64,000 nucleotides of DNA. It comes from an uncultured Lachnoanaerobaculum sp. Its GTDB lineage: Bacteria > Bacillota > Clostridia > Lachnospirales > Lachnospiraceae. The stretch spans positions 4,925-68,924 of the forward strand of contig NZ_CALLVU010000035.1 in NCBI RefSeq assembly GCF_938015485.1. The letters run 5' to 3'. This document shows positions 1 to 7,972 of the stretch, in pieces (within the stretch, counting starts at the first letter, position 1; each line of letters starts with the position of its first letter). The translations under genes were made by a program, and so were the position numbers. The notes below the pieces were generated by a model. That model was not told the origin of the DNA. It ran no database searches and saw only the letters and a program-made list of their open reading frames with translations.

Positions 1-534
1 GAAAATAACATCAGTAATTGTGTTCTCAAAATGACTTGACCGAACCCTGTTGATAACCACATTGGCTACAATGGTTCTGCCGTAAACATCATTATCACCT
101 ACCTCAGCTTCTACAATTCTTAGCAGATTATTGTAATCCTCAACTGTAAGAGAAGGTAAATCTAACGCCTTTCTTCTTTCCTCCAGAAGCCTTTCCATTT
201 TTTCATTTCCAGTCTCCTTTTGAACGATTCTGGGCAAATCTATATTCTCTTCCTCAGCAGTTGTATCTTCTAATCCGGCATTATCCAAAACGTCTCCGGT
301 CGCGGCTTTGTCCTCGTCGTCATCCTGACTTTCATCAGATGAATTGATTACATCAGCACTGACCGCATTCTTTCCGCTTCCTGCAAATCCGTTACTTGAA
401 AATGCAACGACACTTATTATAGCACCTCCTATAGTGAGCAACGCCATGTGTCTATACATCCTCTTTGTGATTCTCATGGGTATTGCTATGATCTTACCAC
501 AAATAGATTTAAGAAACGATGTAATTCTTGGCAT
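1..534 (-). CDS. SleB-like cell-wall hydrolase (partial, 3' end outside window)
   Basis: The first 178 codons are present; the gene runs off the left edge. The ATG at 534 is chosen because AAAGGAG stands just upstream. The N-terminus is basic (residues 1-29) and is followed by a membrane segment near residues 30-46. An acidic, Asp/Glu-rich linker covers about residues 61-100. From about residue 137 the sequence LLRIVEAEVG and then IVANVVINRV matches the start of the SleB/Hydrolase_2 fold (family pattern: Glu-containing first helix, then NRV). This family cleaves peptidoglycan, in spores or in vegetative walls. The rest of the catalytic domain lies outside the window, so activity cannot be judged. 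A consensus promoter lies at 571-599. Confidence 0.75.
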   Translation of the reverse strand, partial: MPRITSFLKSICGKIIAIPMRITKRMYRHMALLTIGGAIISVVAFSSNGFAGSGKNAVSADVINSSDESQDDDEDKAATGDVLDNAGLEDTTAEEENIDLPRIVQKETGNEKMERLLEERRKALDLPSLTVEDYNNLLRIVEAEVGDNDVYGRTIVANVVINRVRSSHFENTITDVIF

Positions 535-570
535 AAAATCTCTCCTTTAATACAATCGCTAATTTTCTGA

Positions 571-599
571 ATTATAGTGATTGTAAAAGGAAATGTCAA
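571..599 (-). promoter_or_regulatory. sigma-A promoter of the SleB-like gene
   Basis: On the minus strand TTGACA (594-599) and TATAAT (571-576) are separated by 17 bases. This is a consensus promoter, and transcription would begin about 30 bases before the ATG at 534. Confidence 0.8.
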
Positions 600-691
600 T
601 AATGTCATAAATATGTCATATTTCCGTAAGTATTGCTTAATATATTTTATTTTCCTAAAATAATACCAAAACTGTATACTATATCATAGAT

Positions 692-1948
692 TTATTGGTT
701 GAAATCTGCATTCAGCCACTTTATAGCGTACTCGGCATAGAGTGCCGCACCTATATCAAGTGCATTCTCATCAATATCAAAGCCTTCATTGTGAATCTGA
801 ATCAAGGTATTAGGCTTATCCTCATTAGATGTACCAAGATATGCGTATGCTCCCGGTACTTCAAGTATAAACTCGGCAAAATTGTCACCGCCAAGCGATA
901 TAGGCCTTGTCTTTATAGCCTCATCACCTAAGATATCTCTTACAACTTCTCTTACTTCTTCACTTGCTCTCTCATCATTTATCAATGCTGATGTATAATC
1001 TGTCCAAATAACCTTAGCACTTCCGCCATAAATTTCCGCAATATTTTGTGCCGTCTTCGTTATCTTATCTCTTACATCCTGCCTTGTTTTGGCTGATGTA
1101 GTCCTTGTTGTACCCTCTATTACACCGCTGCCTGAAACTATATTGTAAGAGGTTCCGGAATTCAATATTCCTATACCTATTACTACAGGATCTATAGGAG
1201 ATGTTGTCCTTGTAACAAGTGCCTGAAGTGCCACCACCGTCTGTGCCGCAATATAGAGTGCGTCTATACCCAGCTGCGGTGTGGATACATGAGTAGCCTT
1301 GCCCTCTATCTCTATTCGAAAGTGGTCTACCGCAGCATTGTTTATAGCTGTTGTAACACCTACCTGACCGCATCTTAGATCCGGAGCCACATGGAGTCCG
1401 AATATTCTTTCAACTCCCTTTACTTCACCGTTTTTTATCATCTCCTGTGCGCCTGCACCTATCTCTTCGCCCGGCTGGAATATAAGCTTTACCGTACCGG
1501 CAAACTTGTCTTTATTATTTGCAAGTACTATTGCCGCTCCAAGTAATGACGCGTTATGTAAATCATGTCCGCAGGCGTGCATAACACCTTTATTCTCGGA
1601 GCAATATGCTCTGTCATCTCTTTCAAGTATAGGGAGTGCATCTATATCCGCTCTGAGTGCAACCACTCTGTCCCTCGATTCTCTGGTACTGTTTTGATGA
1701 CCGACATTACTTTCAGATTCGTCAGCTCCCGTATTCTTTGCAGGCTGTGAGGCCGCCTCTCCTCTTATAAAGCCTACCACTCCGGTTCCTGCACTTCTGT
1801 AGTGCTCTATACCAAGCTTATCAAGCTCTTCTTCTATCCTTGTGGCGGTACGATACTCTTTCATACTCAGTTCAGGATGAAGATGAAAATCTCTTCTGAG
1901 TTCCACCAATTTTTCATGTATTTTCTTTACTTCATTTAATATATCCAT
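692..1948 (-). CDS. M20-family amidohydrolase (N-acyl-amino-acid/hippurate hydrolase type)
   Basis: A 418-residue cytoplasmic metallopeptidase-like enzyme expected to hydrolyse N-acyl amino acids. Visible family motifs are FHLHPELSMKEYRTA near the N-terminus, ALRADIDALPI, HACGHDLHNA with metal-binding Cys/His, FQPGEEIGAGA with the catalytic Glu, and LGGDNFAEF near the C-terminus. The Cys of HACGHD points to the dinuclear amidohydrolase subgroup (M20D) rather than to ArgE/DapE. Residues about 64-92 are a polar, low-complexity stretch between the first strand and ALRADIDA, where relatives have a short turn. The start ATG follows AAAGAGGGC. A promoter lies at 2002-2030. The substrate is not known. 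Confidence 0.88.
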   Translation of the reverse strand: MDILNEVKKIHEKLVELRRDFHLHPELSMKEYRTATRIEEELDKLGIEHYRSAGTGVVGFIRGEAASQPAKNTGADESESNVGHQNSTRESRDRVVALRADIDALPILERDDRAYCSENKGVMHACGHDLHNASLLGAAIVLANNKDKFAGTVKLIFQPGEEIGAGAQEMIKNGEVKGVERIFGLHVAPDLRCGQVGVTTAINNAAVDHFRIEIEGKATHVSTPQLGIDALYIAAQTVVALQALVTRTTSPIDPVVIGIGILNSGTSYNIVSGSGVIEGTTRTTSAKTRQDVRDKITKTAQNIAEIYGGSAKVIWTDYTSALINDERASEEVREVVRDILGDEAIKTRPISLGGDNFAEFILEVPGAYAYLGTSNEDKPNTLIQIHNEGFDIDENALDIGAALYAEYAIKWLNADFNQ

Positions 1949-2001
1949 AATGCCCTCTTTATTTTATCCTTTATTCCTACTCACTTAATAGGTTTTATCT
2001 T

Positions 2002-2030
2002 ATAGTATCACTTTTAAAATTTTCGGTCAA
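2002..2030 (-). promoter_or_regulatory. promoter of the M20 amidohydrolase gene
   Basis: TTGACC (2025-2030) and TACTAT (2002-2007) on the minus strand, 17 bases apart, about 55 bases before the ATG at 1948. Confidence 0.6.
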
Positions 2031-2040
2031 GATATAGACT

Positions 2041-2080
2041 GAAATTTTAAAGGCCGTACTCACAACCTGTGAATACAGCC
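2041..2080 (-). terminator. terminator after the sortase gene
   Basis: A 13-bp hairpin (2052-2064 with 2068-2080, three-base loop) begins 12 bases beyond the sortase stop codon. It is followed on the minus strand by a short T/A-rich tail. Confidence 0.65.
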
Positions 2081-2091
2081 TCTATACATCT

Positions 2092-2853
2092 TTATTTAAT
2101 TTTTGTAAGCTTTCCGCTCAGTACAAATCTTGCATCGTCAAATTCGTAGCTGCAAGTCGACAGTGTAAAAATCTTATCGCCATACTTAGGCTCTATATCC
2201 GATTTGAAAGCGGATAAGTTTTTCTGATTCTTTACCCAGTTATCAAACTCCTCACTGTCACTAAAGTCAAGCTGCCACGCGTCTTCCTCCACATTTGAAA
2301 CATGACCTGCAAAAAAGTCAATCCGATAAACCGCATCTTCAGTTATCAAATAACCTTCCTTGTGGCTGTCAAAGAAATCCTGCTTCTTATATCCTTTAAG
2401 TGCCGCAAACATACTTCCGTTCTTCATATGATGTCCATATATTATATTATGGACATCACTCAGGTCGACAGGATTTCTGGTATCCAAAAATATCGAACCT
2501 GCCGGATTCTCGGTTCTATCCACCATATGGTCAAGGTAGTATTCATTGTCTGTAGTATGCACTATCGGATAGTTTATCTTGGTATCGGGCAAATATATCC
2601 AACCCATGACATCACTGTTTACTTCTTTCAATCCCTTAAAGTCCACATCAGGATACGGCTTTTCTTCAGCCGTAGTCTCTTCTTGTAGTGCACTTGTAGT
2701 GGCGGTTGTCTGCTCTATGGTATACTTATCAATCTCTTTGTAGGTATCCACACCCTTTTTATATTCACTTTGTATTTTTATTATATTGAATGCGGCATAC
2801 AATGCTATTGCCAAAAACACAAAGCAAAGTACTGTTCGTATCTTATCTCTCAA
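2092..2853 (-). CDS. srtB: class B sortase
   Basis: A 253-residue membrane-anchored transpeptidase that cleaves a C-terminal sorting signal and links the protein to peptidoglycan. One N-terminal membrane segment (about residues 7-25) is followed by a Thr/Glu-rich linker and the catalytic domain. The triad is visible: His141 in YGHHMKNG, Cys234 in TLSTCSYEF and Arg242 in DARFVLSGK. The TLSTC motif and the helix between the His and Cys strands fit class B. The start is TTG at 2853, with AGGAG six bases upstream; no better ATG is available. It has its own promoter (2959-2986) and terminator, so it is separate from the Tad operon that precedes it. Likely substrates in this window are the two giant proteins ending in VPKTQ/VPKTS signals; that link is inference. 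Confidence 0.9.
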   Translation of the reverse strand: MRDKIRTVLCFVFLAIALYAAFNIIKIQSEYKKGVDTYKEIDKYTIEQTTATTSALQEETTAEEKPYPDVDFKGLKEVNSDVMGWIYLPDTKINYPIVHTTDNEYYLDHMVDRTENPAGSIFLDTRNPVDLSDVHNIIYGHHMKNGSMFAALKGYKKQDFFDSHKEGYLITEDAVYRIDFFAGHVSNVEEDAWQLDFSDSEEFDNWVKNQKNLSAFKSDIEPKYGDKIFTLSTCSYEFDDARFVLSGKLTKIK

Positions 2854-2958
2854 GTTTTTCTCCTGCCTATAATACTTACAATCCGAGTTTCAAGTCGCTT
2901 ACAGCCCTGCTGCACACAAACTTTAATATGAAACCTTAAGTATCACAAATTTTTATAA

Positions 2959-2986
2959 AGTATATCACAGATGCAAAAACTATCAA
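2959..2986 (-). promoter_or_regulatory. promoter of the sortase gene
   Basis: TTGATA (2981-2986) and TATACT (2959-2964) on the minus strand with a 16-base spacer, just beyond the end of the Tad operon. Confidence 0.6.
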
Positions 2987-2992
2987 GTATAT

Positions 2993-4135
2993 TTACATTT
3001 CCAACTTGTAACTCATACCGCAGATGTTTATAATATCGCCTTTATTCAGCTTTGTATTCTCTTCATTTTCAAGCTTCTTACCGTTTATATATGTCCCGTT
3101 TCTTGAGTTTAAGTCTACGGCATACAGTAAACCCTTATTTTCAAAGAATTTCAGATGTATCCTGCTCACTCCCTCCACATCAAGTACATAGTCACATATC
3201 CTGTCCTGCTTACCTATGATAAACGGCAGATAAGAGATTTCTATATCCTCTTTGCCGTTAATGCTTCTTAATACTCTGCCTGAACTGTTTAACTTTATAT
3301 CTGTTAAAAGTACCGTATTTGAAATCTCCTCATCTCTAACTTCAAATACGCTCTTTTCTTCATTCAGGCAGGCGGCGCTCACACTCGGTTCATACCCGTC
3401 AAATACTTTTTCCAAAAACTCCTCTTCCTCGGTTTGTTCCTTTGCCTTATTTCCTTTGAAAATACCTCCGAAAATATTGAACTGCTTTTTCTTTTTATCG
3501 CGACATTCTATAGGATTTTCCGTCTCGGTTTCATAGGTAACCACAGGTTCATATCTCTTTACCTCTGTTTGCACATTACCTTCCAAAAGTTCTTCCAAAT
3601 CATTTATAACAAAATCCCTTTTCTGACATTCCTTTAACATTCCATATACCGTTATCAGACAATCTTTGTCTTCTTTATTTATATTGTCCAATATACTTTC
3701 CAAAAGTAATTTCATCTCTTCCTTATTGTTCTCACTTCTTGGAATATATAAAAATGAATATTTTTTAAGATCCAAATCGGTAAATATATACTCGGGGTCA
3801 AGTACCACCGAAGAGGCTTCCAATAAAAACTCTTCCAACGCCTTTGTAGCGGATATTATATCAATGATAAAATCTTTTATCTCATCCGTATTCATAGTTC
3901 TTACTTCAAGCACCCTTGAAAGAGGTTGAAGTGAGCTTATATCATAGCCAAGTTCAAGTCGACCGTTTAATCTCTTTATATTCGGCTTTAAAAAACCTTT
4001 AATCTCATTATGCTCTATCATGCCAAGCTCAAATGCATATTTACTTTTCAGCTCAATCAAAAACTTTTCTTCCGGTTCAAATATAAGCAGGTTACTCTTT
4101 AGGTTCCTTAGATAATTGACCTTTAAGTCTTTCAT
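2993..4135 (-). CDS. FHA-domain protein of the Tad operon (DUF6382-like N-terminus)
   Basis: A 380-residue cytoplasmic protein. Residues 1-170 resemble the DUF6382 domain seen before FHA domains in Gram-positive Tad loci (MKDLKVNYLRN, then a mixed alpha/beta region). A charged linker follows, with a basic patch RDKKKKQFNIFG. A C-terminal FHA domain (about 295-380) shows FIIGKQ, VSRIHLKF and LNSRNGTYING, the phospho-threonine binding loops. It is the last gene of the Tad operon and overlaps the preceding gene by 44 bases. GGAGGGG precedes the ATG at 4135. Family knowledge: FHA domains bind phosphothreonine peptides, often as regulators of secretion ATPases. The partner and kinase are unknown and no Ser/Thr kinase is in this window. 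Confidence 0.8.
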   Translation of the reverse strand: MKDLKVNYLRNLKSNLLIFEPEEKFLIELKSKYAFELGMIEHNEIKGFLKPNIKRLNGRLELGYDISSLQPLSRVLEVRTMNTDEIKDFIIDIISATKALEEFLLEASSVVLDPEYIFTDLDLKKYSFLYIPRSENNKEEMKLLLESILDNINKEDKDCLITVYGMLKECQKRDFVINDLEELLEGNVQTEVKRYEPVVTYETETENPIECRDKKKKQFNIFGGIFKGNKAKEQTEEEEFLEKVFDGYEPSVSAACLNEEKSVFEVRDEEISNTVLLTDIKLNSSGRVLRSINGKEDIEISYLPFIIGKQDRICDYVLDVEGVSRIHLKFFENKGLLYAVDLNSRNGTYINGKKLENEENTKLNKGDIINICGMSYKLEM

Positions 4136-4481
4136 ATATCCCCTCCAATGCGGTAGTGGCTCTTATATATCCTTCAGGATTATACACGCTCACTCTAATA
4201 CTTTTCTCACCCGACTCTGCGTCAATAAAAAATTTCTTTTCCTCAATCCTTACAGCTTCCTTTTCTTTTAAGTTTATCAAACTCTTAAGTCTCTCTTTGT
4301 CATAACCCATATCTTTCTCATCATGTGAGAGTCTTTCTAAAAGCAGGTGCAGTTCCACATTGTCTACAACCTGATTATGCTTGTCTATACCGTATCCGAT
4401 TATAAAGGCTATCCCCAAAAACACGAAAAATATAATATAGGTCATCTCTATTGTAAAACTTCCTCTAAGACTTTCTTTCAT
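4092..4481 (-). CDS. TadE-like pseudopilin
   Basis: A 129-residue protein with a short basic start (MKESLRGSFTIEMTYI), a single hydrophobic segment (about residues 9-30) and a charged extracellular part. SFTIEMTY has the Glu after a short polar stretch that marks prepilin-peptidase substrates of the TadE/TadF group. The start at 4481 is chosen because its ATG overlaps the TGA of the upstream gene (ATGA), the usual coupling in this operon. A longer reading to 4580 would lie deep inside the upstream gene. It is probably a minor pilin or an assembly component. Specific identity is uncertain because such proteins diverge quickly. Confidence 0.7.
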   Translation of the reverse strand: MKESLRGSFTIEMTYIIFFVFLGIAFIIGYGIDKHNQVVDNVELHLLLERLSHDEKDMGYDKERLKSLINLKEKEAVRIEEKKFFIDAESGEKSIRVSVYNPEGYIRATTALEGIYERLKGQLSKEPKE

Positions 4482-4927
4482 ACGCAAAACCACAGGATAC
4501 AATTTGCCGCGGTTATAAACGGAAGCATTGCCACCCTTATACCCTTTATCCTTCTTCTTTTCATCATACAGTACATACAAAGAATAAGCGCATATATAGA
4601 AACAATGAACACTGAGATAAAAAACAGCAGCAAATTTTTCTTTAACCCCAATATGGCTCCGCTTCCTATAAAGACAAATGCATCTCCCTCGCCTAAAATA
4701 TTTATTTTACCAAGCGGCAGCAATATCGCTCCGCTTAAAATACCTAAAATCACAGACTTATAATCTATACTTATACCGCAAAAAACTTTATAAAGCATAA
4801 GCATTGCTATGGCCAGATAGAATATAACTATACCGACCGTATATATTTCTTTTTTTCCGATATCCTGAAAGCAAAATATTATAAGTGACGTTATCAAAAT
4901 TATTCTTTCTGCAAACAAAATATTCAA
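4478..4927 (-). CDS. prepilin peptidase 2 (A24 family, TadV-like)
   Basis: A 149-residue integral membrane aspartic peptidase with about five to six hydrophobic segments. The two catalytic aspartates are visible: Asp22 in FQDIGKKEIY and Asp82 in the GEGDAF (GxGD) motif. It would cleave the leader of prepilins at the cytoplasmic face. The start is taken as TTG at 4927: GGAGG lies six bases upstream, and the TTG overlaps the TGA of the upstream TadE-like gene. It is one of two A24 peptidases in the same operon (the other at 11174-11653) and sits between two TadE-like genes, so it may serve pseudopilins rather than the Flp1 pilin (inference). Confidence 0.75.
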   Translation of the reverse strand: MNILFAERIILITSLIIFCFQDIGKKEIYTVGIVIFYLAIAMLMLYKVFCGISIDYKSVILGILSGAILLPLGKINILGEGDAFVFIGSGAILGLKKNLLLFFISVFIVSIYALILCMYCMMKRRRIKGIRVAMLPFITAANCILWFCV

Positions 4928-5838
4928 TGACCACCTCCACAGTATGAACAGGCTCCCAGATGCTCCACATCCGACAACTTTACTCTCTGAACATACGCCG
5001 TTATCGCACTGCAATGCGGGTCCGAGTGATACCTTGTACCTGAAGGCATAATATATACCGTTCCTCCCGCTCTATTGCCGCATCTCTCACACGGATGGTA
5101 CTTGCCTCCGTTTTCATTTCTTAGACTGTCTATGTCTGAAAGCGGCACGGGTCTTAGGTCATTGTAAAGATAGTGACACCTCGGATTTAGGTGATACCTT
5201 GTGGGATTTTTTCCTATGTACACATACTTTTCATCAACGGTATTTTCGCTTCCTCCCTTGCCGCCGTCCGCTCCTATCCACGCTCTTCTTGTAGCCACCA
5301 CACTCCTATCTATACCGTTTTTTCCGAATATCCCTATAGGCAGCGAATATTTATAATCAATGCGTATACATACAGTCTCACCGTCAGCCATACAGGATGA
5401 AAACAGCCCGTTTATATTTCTCATATTCTTATCCGCAATCTCAGTATTTATCTTTGATACCGCAAAGGCGCCTATAGCACCTCCCGATATTACTCCCTTT
5501 ATACCCTCCATTGCACTCCGGTCATAGTTTTCACCGTTTTCCTCTCTTTTATCTGTACTCAGTCTGTTATAGGTATAGGCATACTGGCAGGTATCCTTAC
5601 ATACGGCTTCTGCAATACCCATGACTTTTCTGTCGGTATTCATCATATCAAAAGGCATTAAAAGTATTGCCATGGCTATTATAAAAAGACTGAAACACAG
5701 GGCGGCTTCAACACTGAGAGAGGCTTTGTGCGTCCTCTTATACCTGCATGCTTGGAGAGCTTTCATTTTTTTGATTTTTAATTTTTTAATTTCTTTGGTA
5801 TAAATTTCTTTGTTTTCAAAATCACTATAAGAGGACAT
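4924..5838 (-). CDS. TadE-like protein with two C-terminal Cys/His modules
   Basis: A 304-residue protein. A basic N-terminus is followed by KASLSVEAALCFSLF and one membrane segment (about residues 45-62), the TadE/TadG-type prepilin signature. The extracellular part then ends in two copies of a small module. Copy 1 has TRYHLNPRCHYLY and later CERCG; copy 2 has TRYHSDPHCSAI and later CSYCG. Each has the order YHxxPxC, a Ser-Asp (LSDI/LSDV) helix start, then CxxC, as in small metal-binding modules attached to secreted nucleases and other exported proteins. Metal binding is inference. It lies fourth from the end of the Tad operon, with GGAGG before the ATG at 5838. The function of the modules is unknown; binding of metal or DNA at the pilus base is possible. 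Confidence 0.7.
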   Translation of the reverse strand: MSSYSDFENKEIYTKEIKKLKIKKMKALQACRYKRTHKASLSVEAALCFSLFIIAMAILLMPFDMMNTDRKVMGIAEAVCKDTCQYAYTYNRLSTDKREENGENYDRSAMEGIKGVISGGAIGAFAVSKINTEIADKNMRNINGLFSSCMADGETVCIRIDYKYSLPIGIFGKNGIDRSVVATRRAWIGADGGKGGSENTVDEKYVYIGKNPTRYHLNPRCHYLYNDLRPVPLSDIDSLRNENGGKYHPCERCGNRAGGTVYIMPSGTRYHSDPHCSAITAYVQRVKLSDVEHLGACSYCGGGH

Positions 5839-5851
5839 ACAAAACCTCCCT

Positions 5852-7759
5852 TCAATATATTTTTTCCACCCTTACTTCCATACTGTAGCCCGAGCTTAAA
5901 CCGCTAAACTCTTTTGAAAATAATGATATTTCACTAAAAAGCCTCCCGGCACCGCAGGATATATTCGCATCTACACCGTATACCATATCCTTTATAAGAA
6001 AATCTTTTTGATTAACTCCGATATCAAGCTGCATTATATCCATCATCCTGAAATTTCTCTTTACAGGGTCTTCGATATATAGAAGCATCTTAAGATACCC
6101 CTCATAGCTTATACCTCTCTTAAAGTCATCACTGTTTCCGAGGTCTTTGCTGCTCAACACATCAAATATGGAATCAAGGTCGGTGTGCCAGTCTTCACCG
6201 CTCTTTATTATGGGTACTCTGCCTCCCGACAACAAACCCTTTATATCTATTGCCGACTCCACCAGTGCCCAAACGGCTATTATAAGGAATTTTACAATAA
6301 AGGTTATCTGCGGAAGACAGAGTGCGCCGCTTATTGCCGCCGCCAGCTGTGTAGCAAGTTGCACCTTATCCGGATCTCTTATTATATGCATATAGTTGAG
6401 TCCTTCTCTGATTGCAAGCAACTTAAGCACCGCACTTTCAAGATTTGCCCTGTCAGTGCTTGCACCGTTTAATATATACTCAAGCTCATAAGAAAGCGGC
6501 GTATTTATATCATCTGTAAAATCTGCAAAGTACTTACCCATATACTCATCTATCAAGAGCCTTTCAGCAAGATTTCTGCCTGTGTATCCGCCTGTAGTCG
6601 CATTTGACGGCAGACTGAGTGCGTTTATACTCTTACCGGAAACAGTCCTGTTTGAAGGAATCACCAGTGAAAACACACCGTTTGAAATCATCTCCTTCAG
6701 CTGCTTTAACTTATCTTCCTTATCCTCATCGGCTATACCGTGTTTACAGCTTAATTTCATTTCACCGAGTGAATATACATCATCACTTACTCTGCTCCAG
6801 CCGTCACTGATTTCGCTGCTGTAATCGCCCTCATCATCTTCACTTGCCTCATCAATTGTACTTTGCAGACTGTCTATATCAGATTCAAGATTATCAAGTT
6901 CCATTATTATACTTTCACTTTGTGAAGACAATGCGGTTACCTCAAGTCTTCTTTCACTGTCTTTGTCCACATAGTCTTTAAACTTTTCTATTTCACCCTC
7001 TATATATGCCTTATTGCTCTCCGAGAGTTTATCAAGGTTTGATGAGTTTTTAGCTTCTATTTCCCTCAACTTTGCCGACATCTTATCGGCTTTCTTCTCA
7101 TATTTTTTTACAAGCTCAGGAACCTTTTTTAACTTCTTTTTCAGATTGTCACTTAATCTTTTAAGCTCACCAAGGTTCTTATTATCAAGTGCCTCCCTCA
7201 TCTTAAGCTTTATCTTTTCCTGTGCTTCAATATTTTCAGAAAGCCGCTTCAATGCCTTTTCCACATCTATAGCTTCTCTTGAACTGAGTCCGTAGTCCGA
7301 GGTAATCTTTTCCATGCTCTTTGCATCCTCAATATCCTTCCACAATTTGTCGGGAGACCCGTCAAATACGGATTCAAAAGTGCCAAGCTTCATATAGTCA
7401 ACAATTTCCTGCTCAAGATACATTCCGCCTTTGTCATTTAATGATATTTTCTTATTCAGACTTACCGTGGGGTTTTGAATCCTGTACATTCCGCAATTTT
7501 TCACATAGGGCTTCATATACTCACACATCAAATCACCGATATTTTCATCGTTCTCACTTTCAAAAGCAAATATCCTGTAATTATCCCACATCGCCCTGTG
7601 GTATCTGCTAAACAGCGAATCTATTGCCGAATCTCCTGCAGTTTGTAAATAAAGTCTTGCACTTGAAGTTCTGGCGGATTCCAAAAGTGCACATATAAGT
7701 GCGGCAATACAGACAAATATCAAGGCTATAAAGACGGTAACGGAACCTCTTTTTTTCAA
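5852..7759 (-). CDS. DUF5702 family Tad-operon protein
   Basis: A 635-residue protein starting MKKRGSVTVFIALIFV, with one N-terminal membrane segment (about residues 7-27). This GSVTVF start and the following LLESARTSSARLYLQTAGDSAIDSLF block are the hallmark of DUF5702/TadG-like proteins of Gram-positive Tad loci. Residues about 165-310 are rich in Lys/Glu/Leu heptads (VPELVKKYEKKADKM) and probably form a coiled coil. A second hydrophobic region near residues 490-515 may be another membrane segment. It overlaps the pilin gene by four bases. Its likely role is as a large exported or membrane component of the pilus machine, but no biochemical function is known. Confidence 0.72.
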   Translation of the reverse strand: MKKRGSVTVFIALIFVCIAALICALLESARTSSARLYLQTAGDSAIDSLFSRYHRAMWDNYRIFAFESENDENIGDLMCEYMKPYVKNCGMYRIQNPTVSLNKKISLNDKGGMYLEQEIVDYMKLGTFESVFDGSPDKLWKDIEDAKSMEKITSDYGLSSREAIDVEKALKRLSENIEAQEKIKLKMREALDNKNLGELKRLSDNLKKKLKKVPELVKKYEKKADKMSAKLREIEAKNSSNLDKLSESNKAYIEGEIEKFKDYVDKDSERRLEVTALSSQSESIIMELDNLESDIDSLQSTIDEASEDDEGDYSSEISDGWSRVSDDVYSLGEMKLSCKHGIADEDKEDKLKQLKEMISNGVFSLVIPSNRTVSGKSINALSLPSNATTGGYTGRNLAERLLIDEYMGKYFADFTDDINTPLSYELEYILNGASTDRANLESAVLKLLAIREGLNYMHIIRDPDKVQLATQLAAAISGALCLPQITFIVKFLIIAVWALVESAIDIKGLLSGGRVPIIKSGEDWHTDLDSIFDVLSSKDLGNSDDFKRGISYEGYLKMLLYIEDPVKRNFRMMDIMQLDIGVNQKDFLIKDMVYGVDANISCGAGRLFSEISLFSKEFSGLSSGYSMEVRVEKIY

Positions 7760-7932
7760 GTATATACCTCTTTTGACTTCTTATTGATTTCCTTGAAAAT
7801 ATTGTTTAGAAGCTTACCTATATTGCCTTTGAATATAAGTACCAAACCGATAAGTACAACAAGCACAAGTACTATCTCTATAACCCCGACTCCGTCCTCA
7901 TTTTCAAAAAACTCCTTCCAAAATTCCGACAT
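7756..7932 (-). CDS. Flp1-type type IVb pilin
   Basis: A 58-residue pilin precursor. It starts MSEFWKEFFENEDGVGVIEIVLV; the Gly-Val-Gly-Val-Ile-Glu stretch gives the conserved glutamate at position 5 after a likely cleavage, and a 20-residue hydrophobic helix (LVLVVLIGLVLIFKG) follows. A short basic tail ends the protein. The ATG at 7932 is chosen over an upstream one because AAGGAGGG lies directly before it and because it gives a short Flp leader. It is the expected major subunit of the Tad pilus, placed between tadC and the DUF5702 gene. Confidence 0.85.
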   Translation of the reverse strand: MSEFWKEFFENEDGVGVIEIVLVLVVLIGLVLIFKGNIGKLLNNIFKEINKKSKEVYT

Positions 7933-7972
7933 ACTCCCTCCTTTTTTACTTCTCCACATTCCGAACATTTTC

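Noticed and set aside
692..1948. Reading the M20 insertion as a frameshift
   Set aside because: The frame is open and conserved motifs continue in the same frame on both sides.
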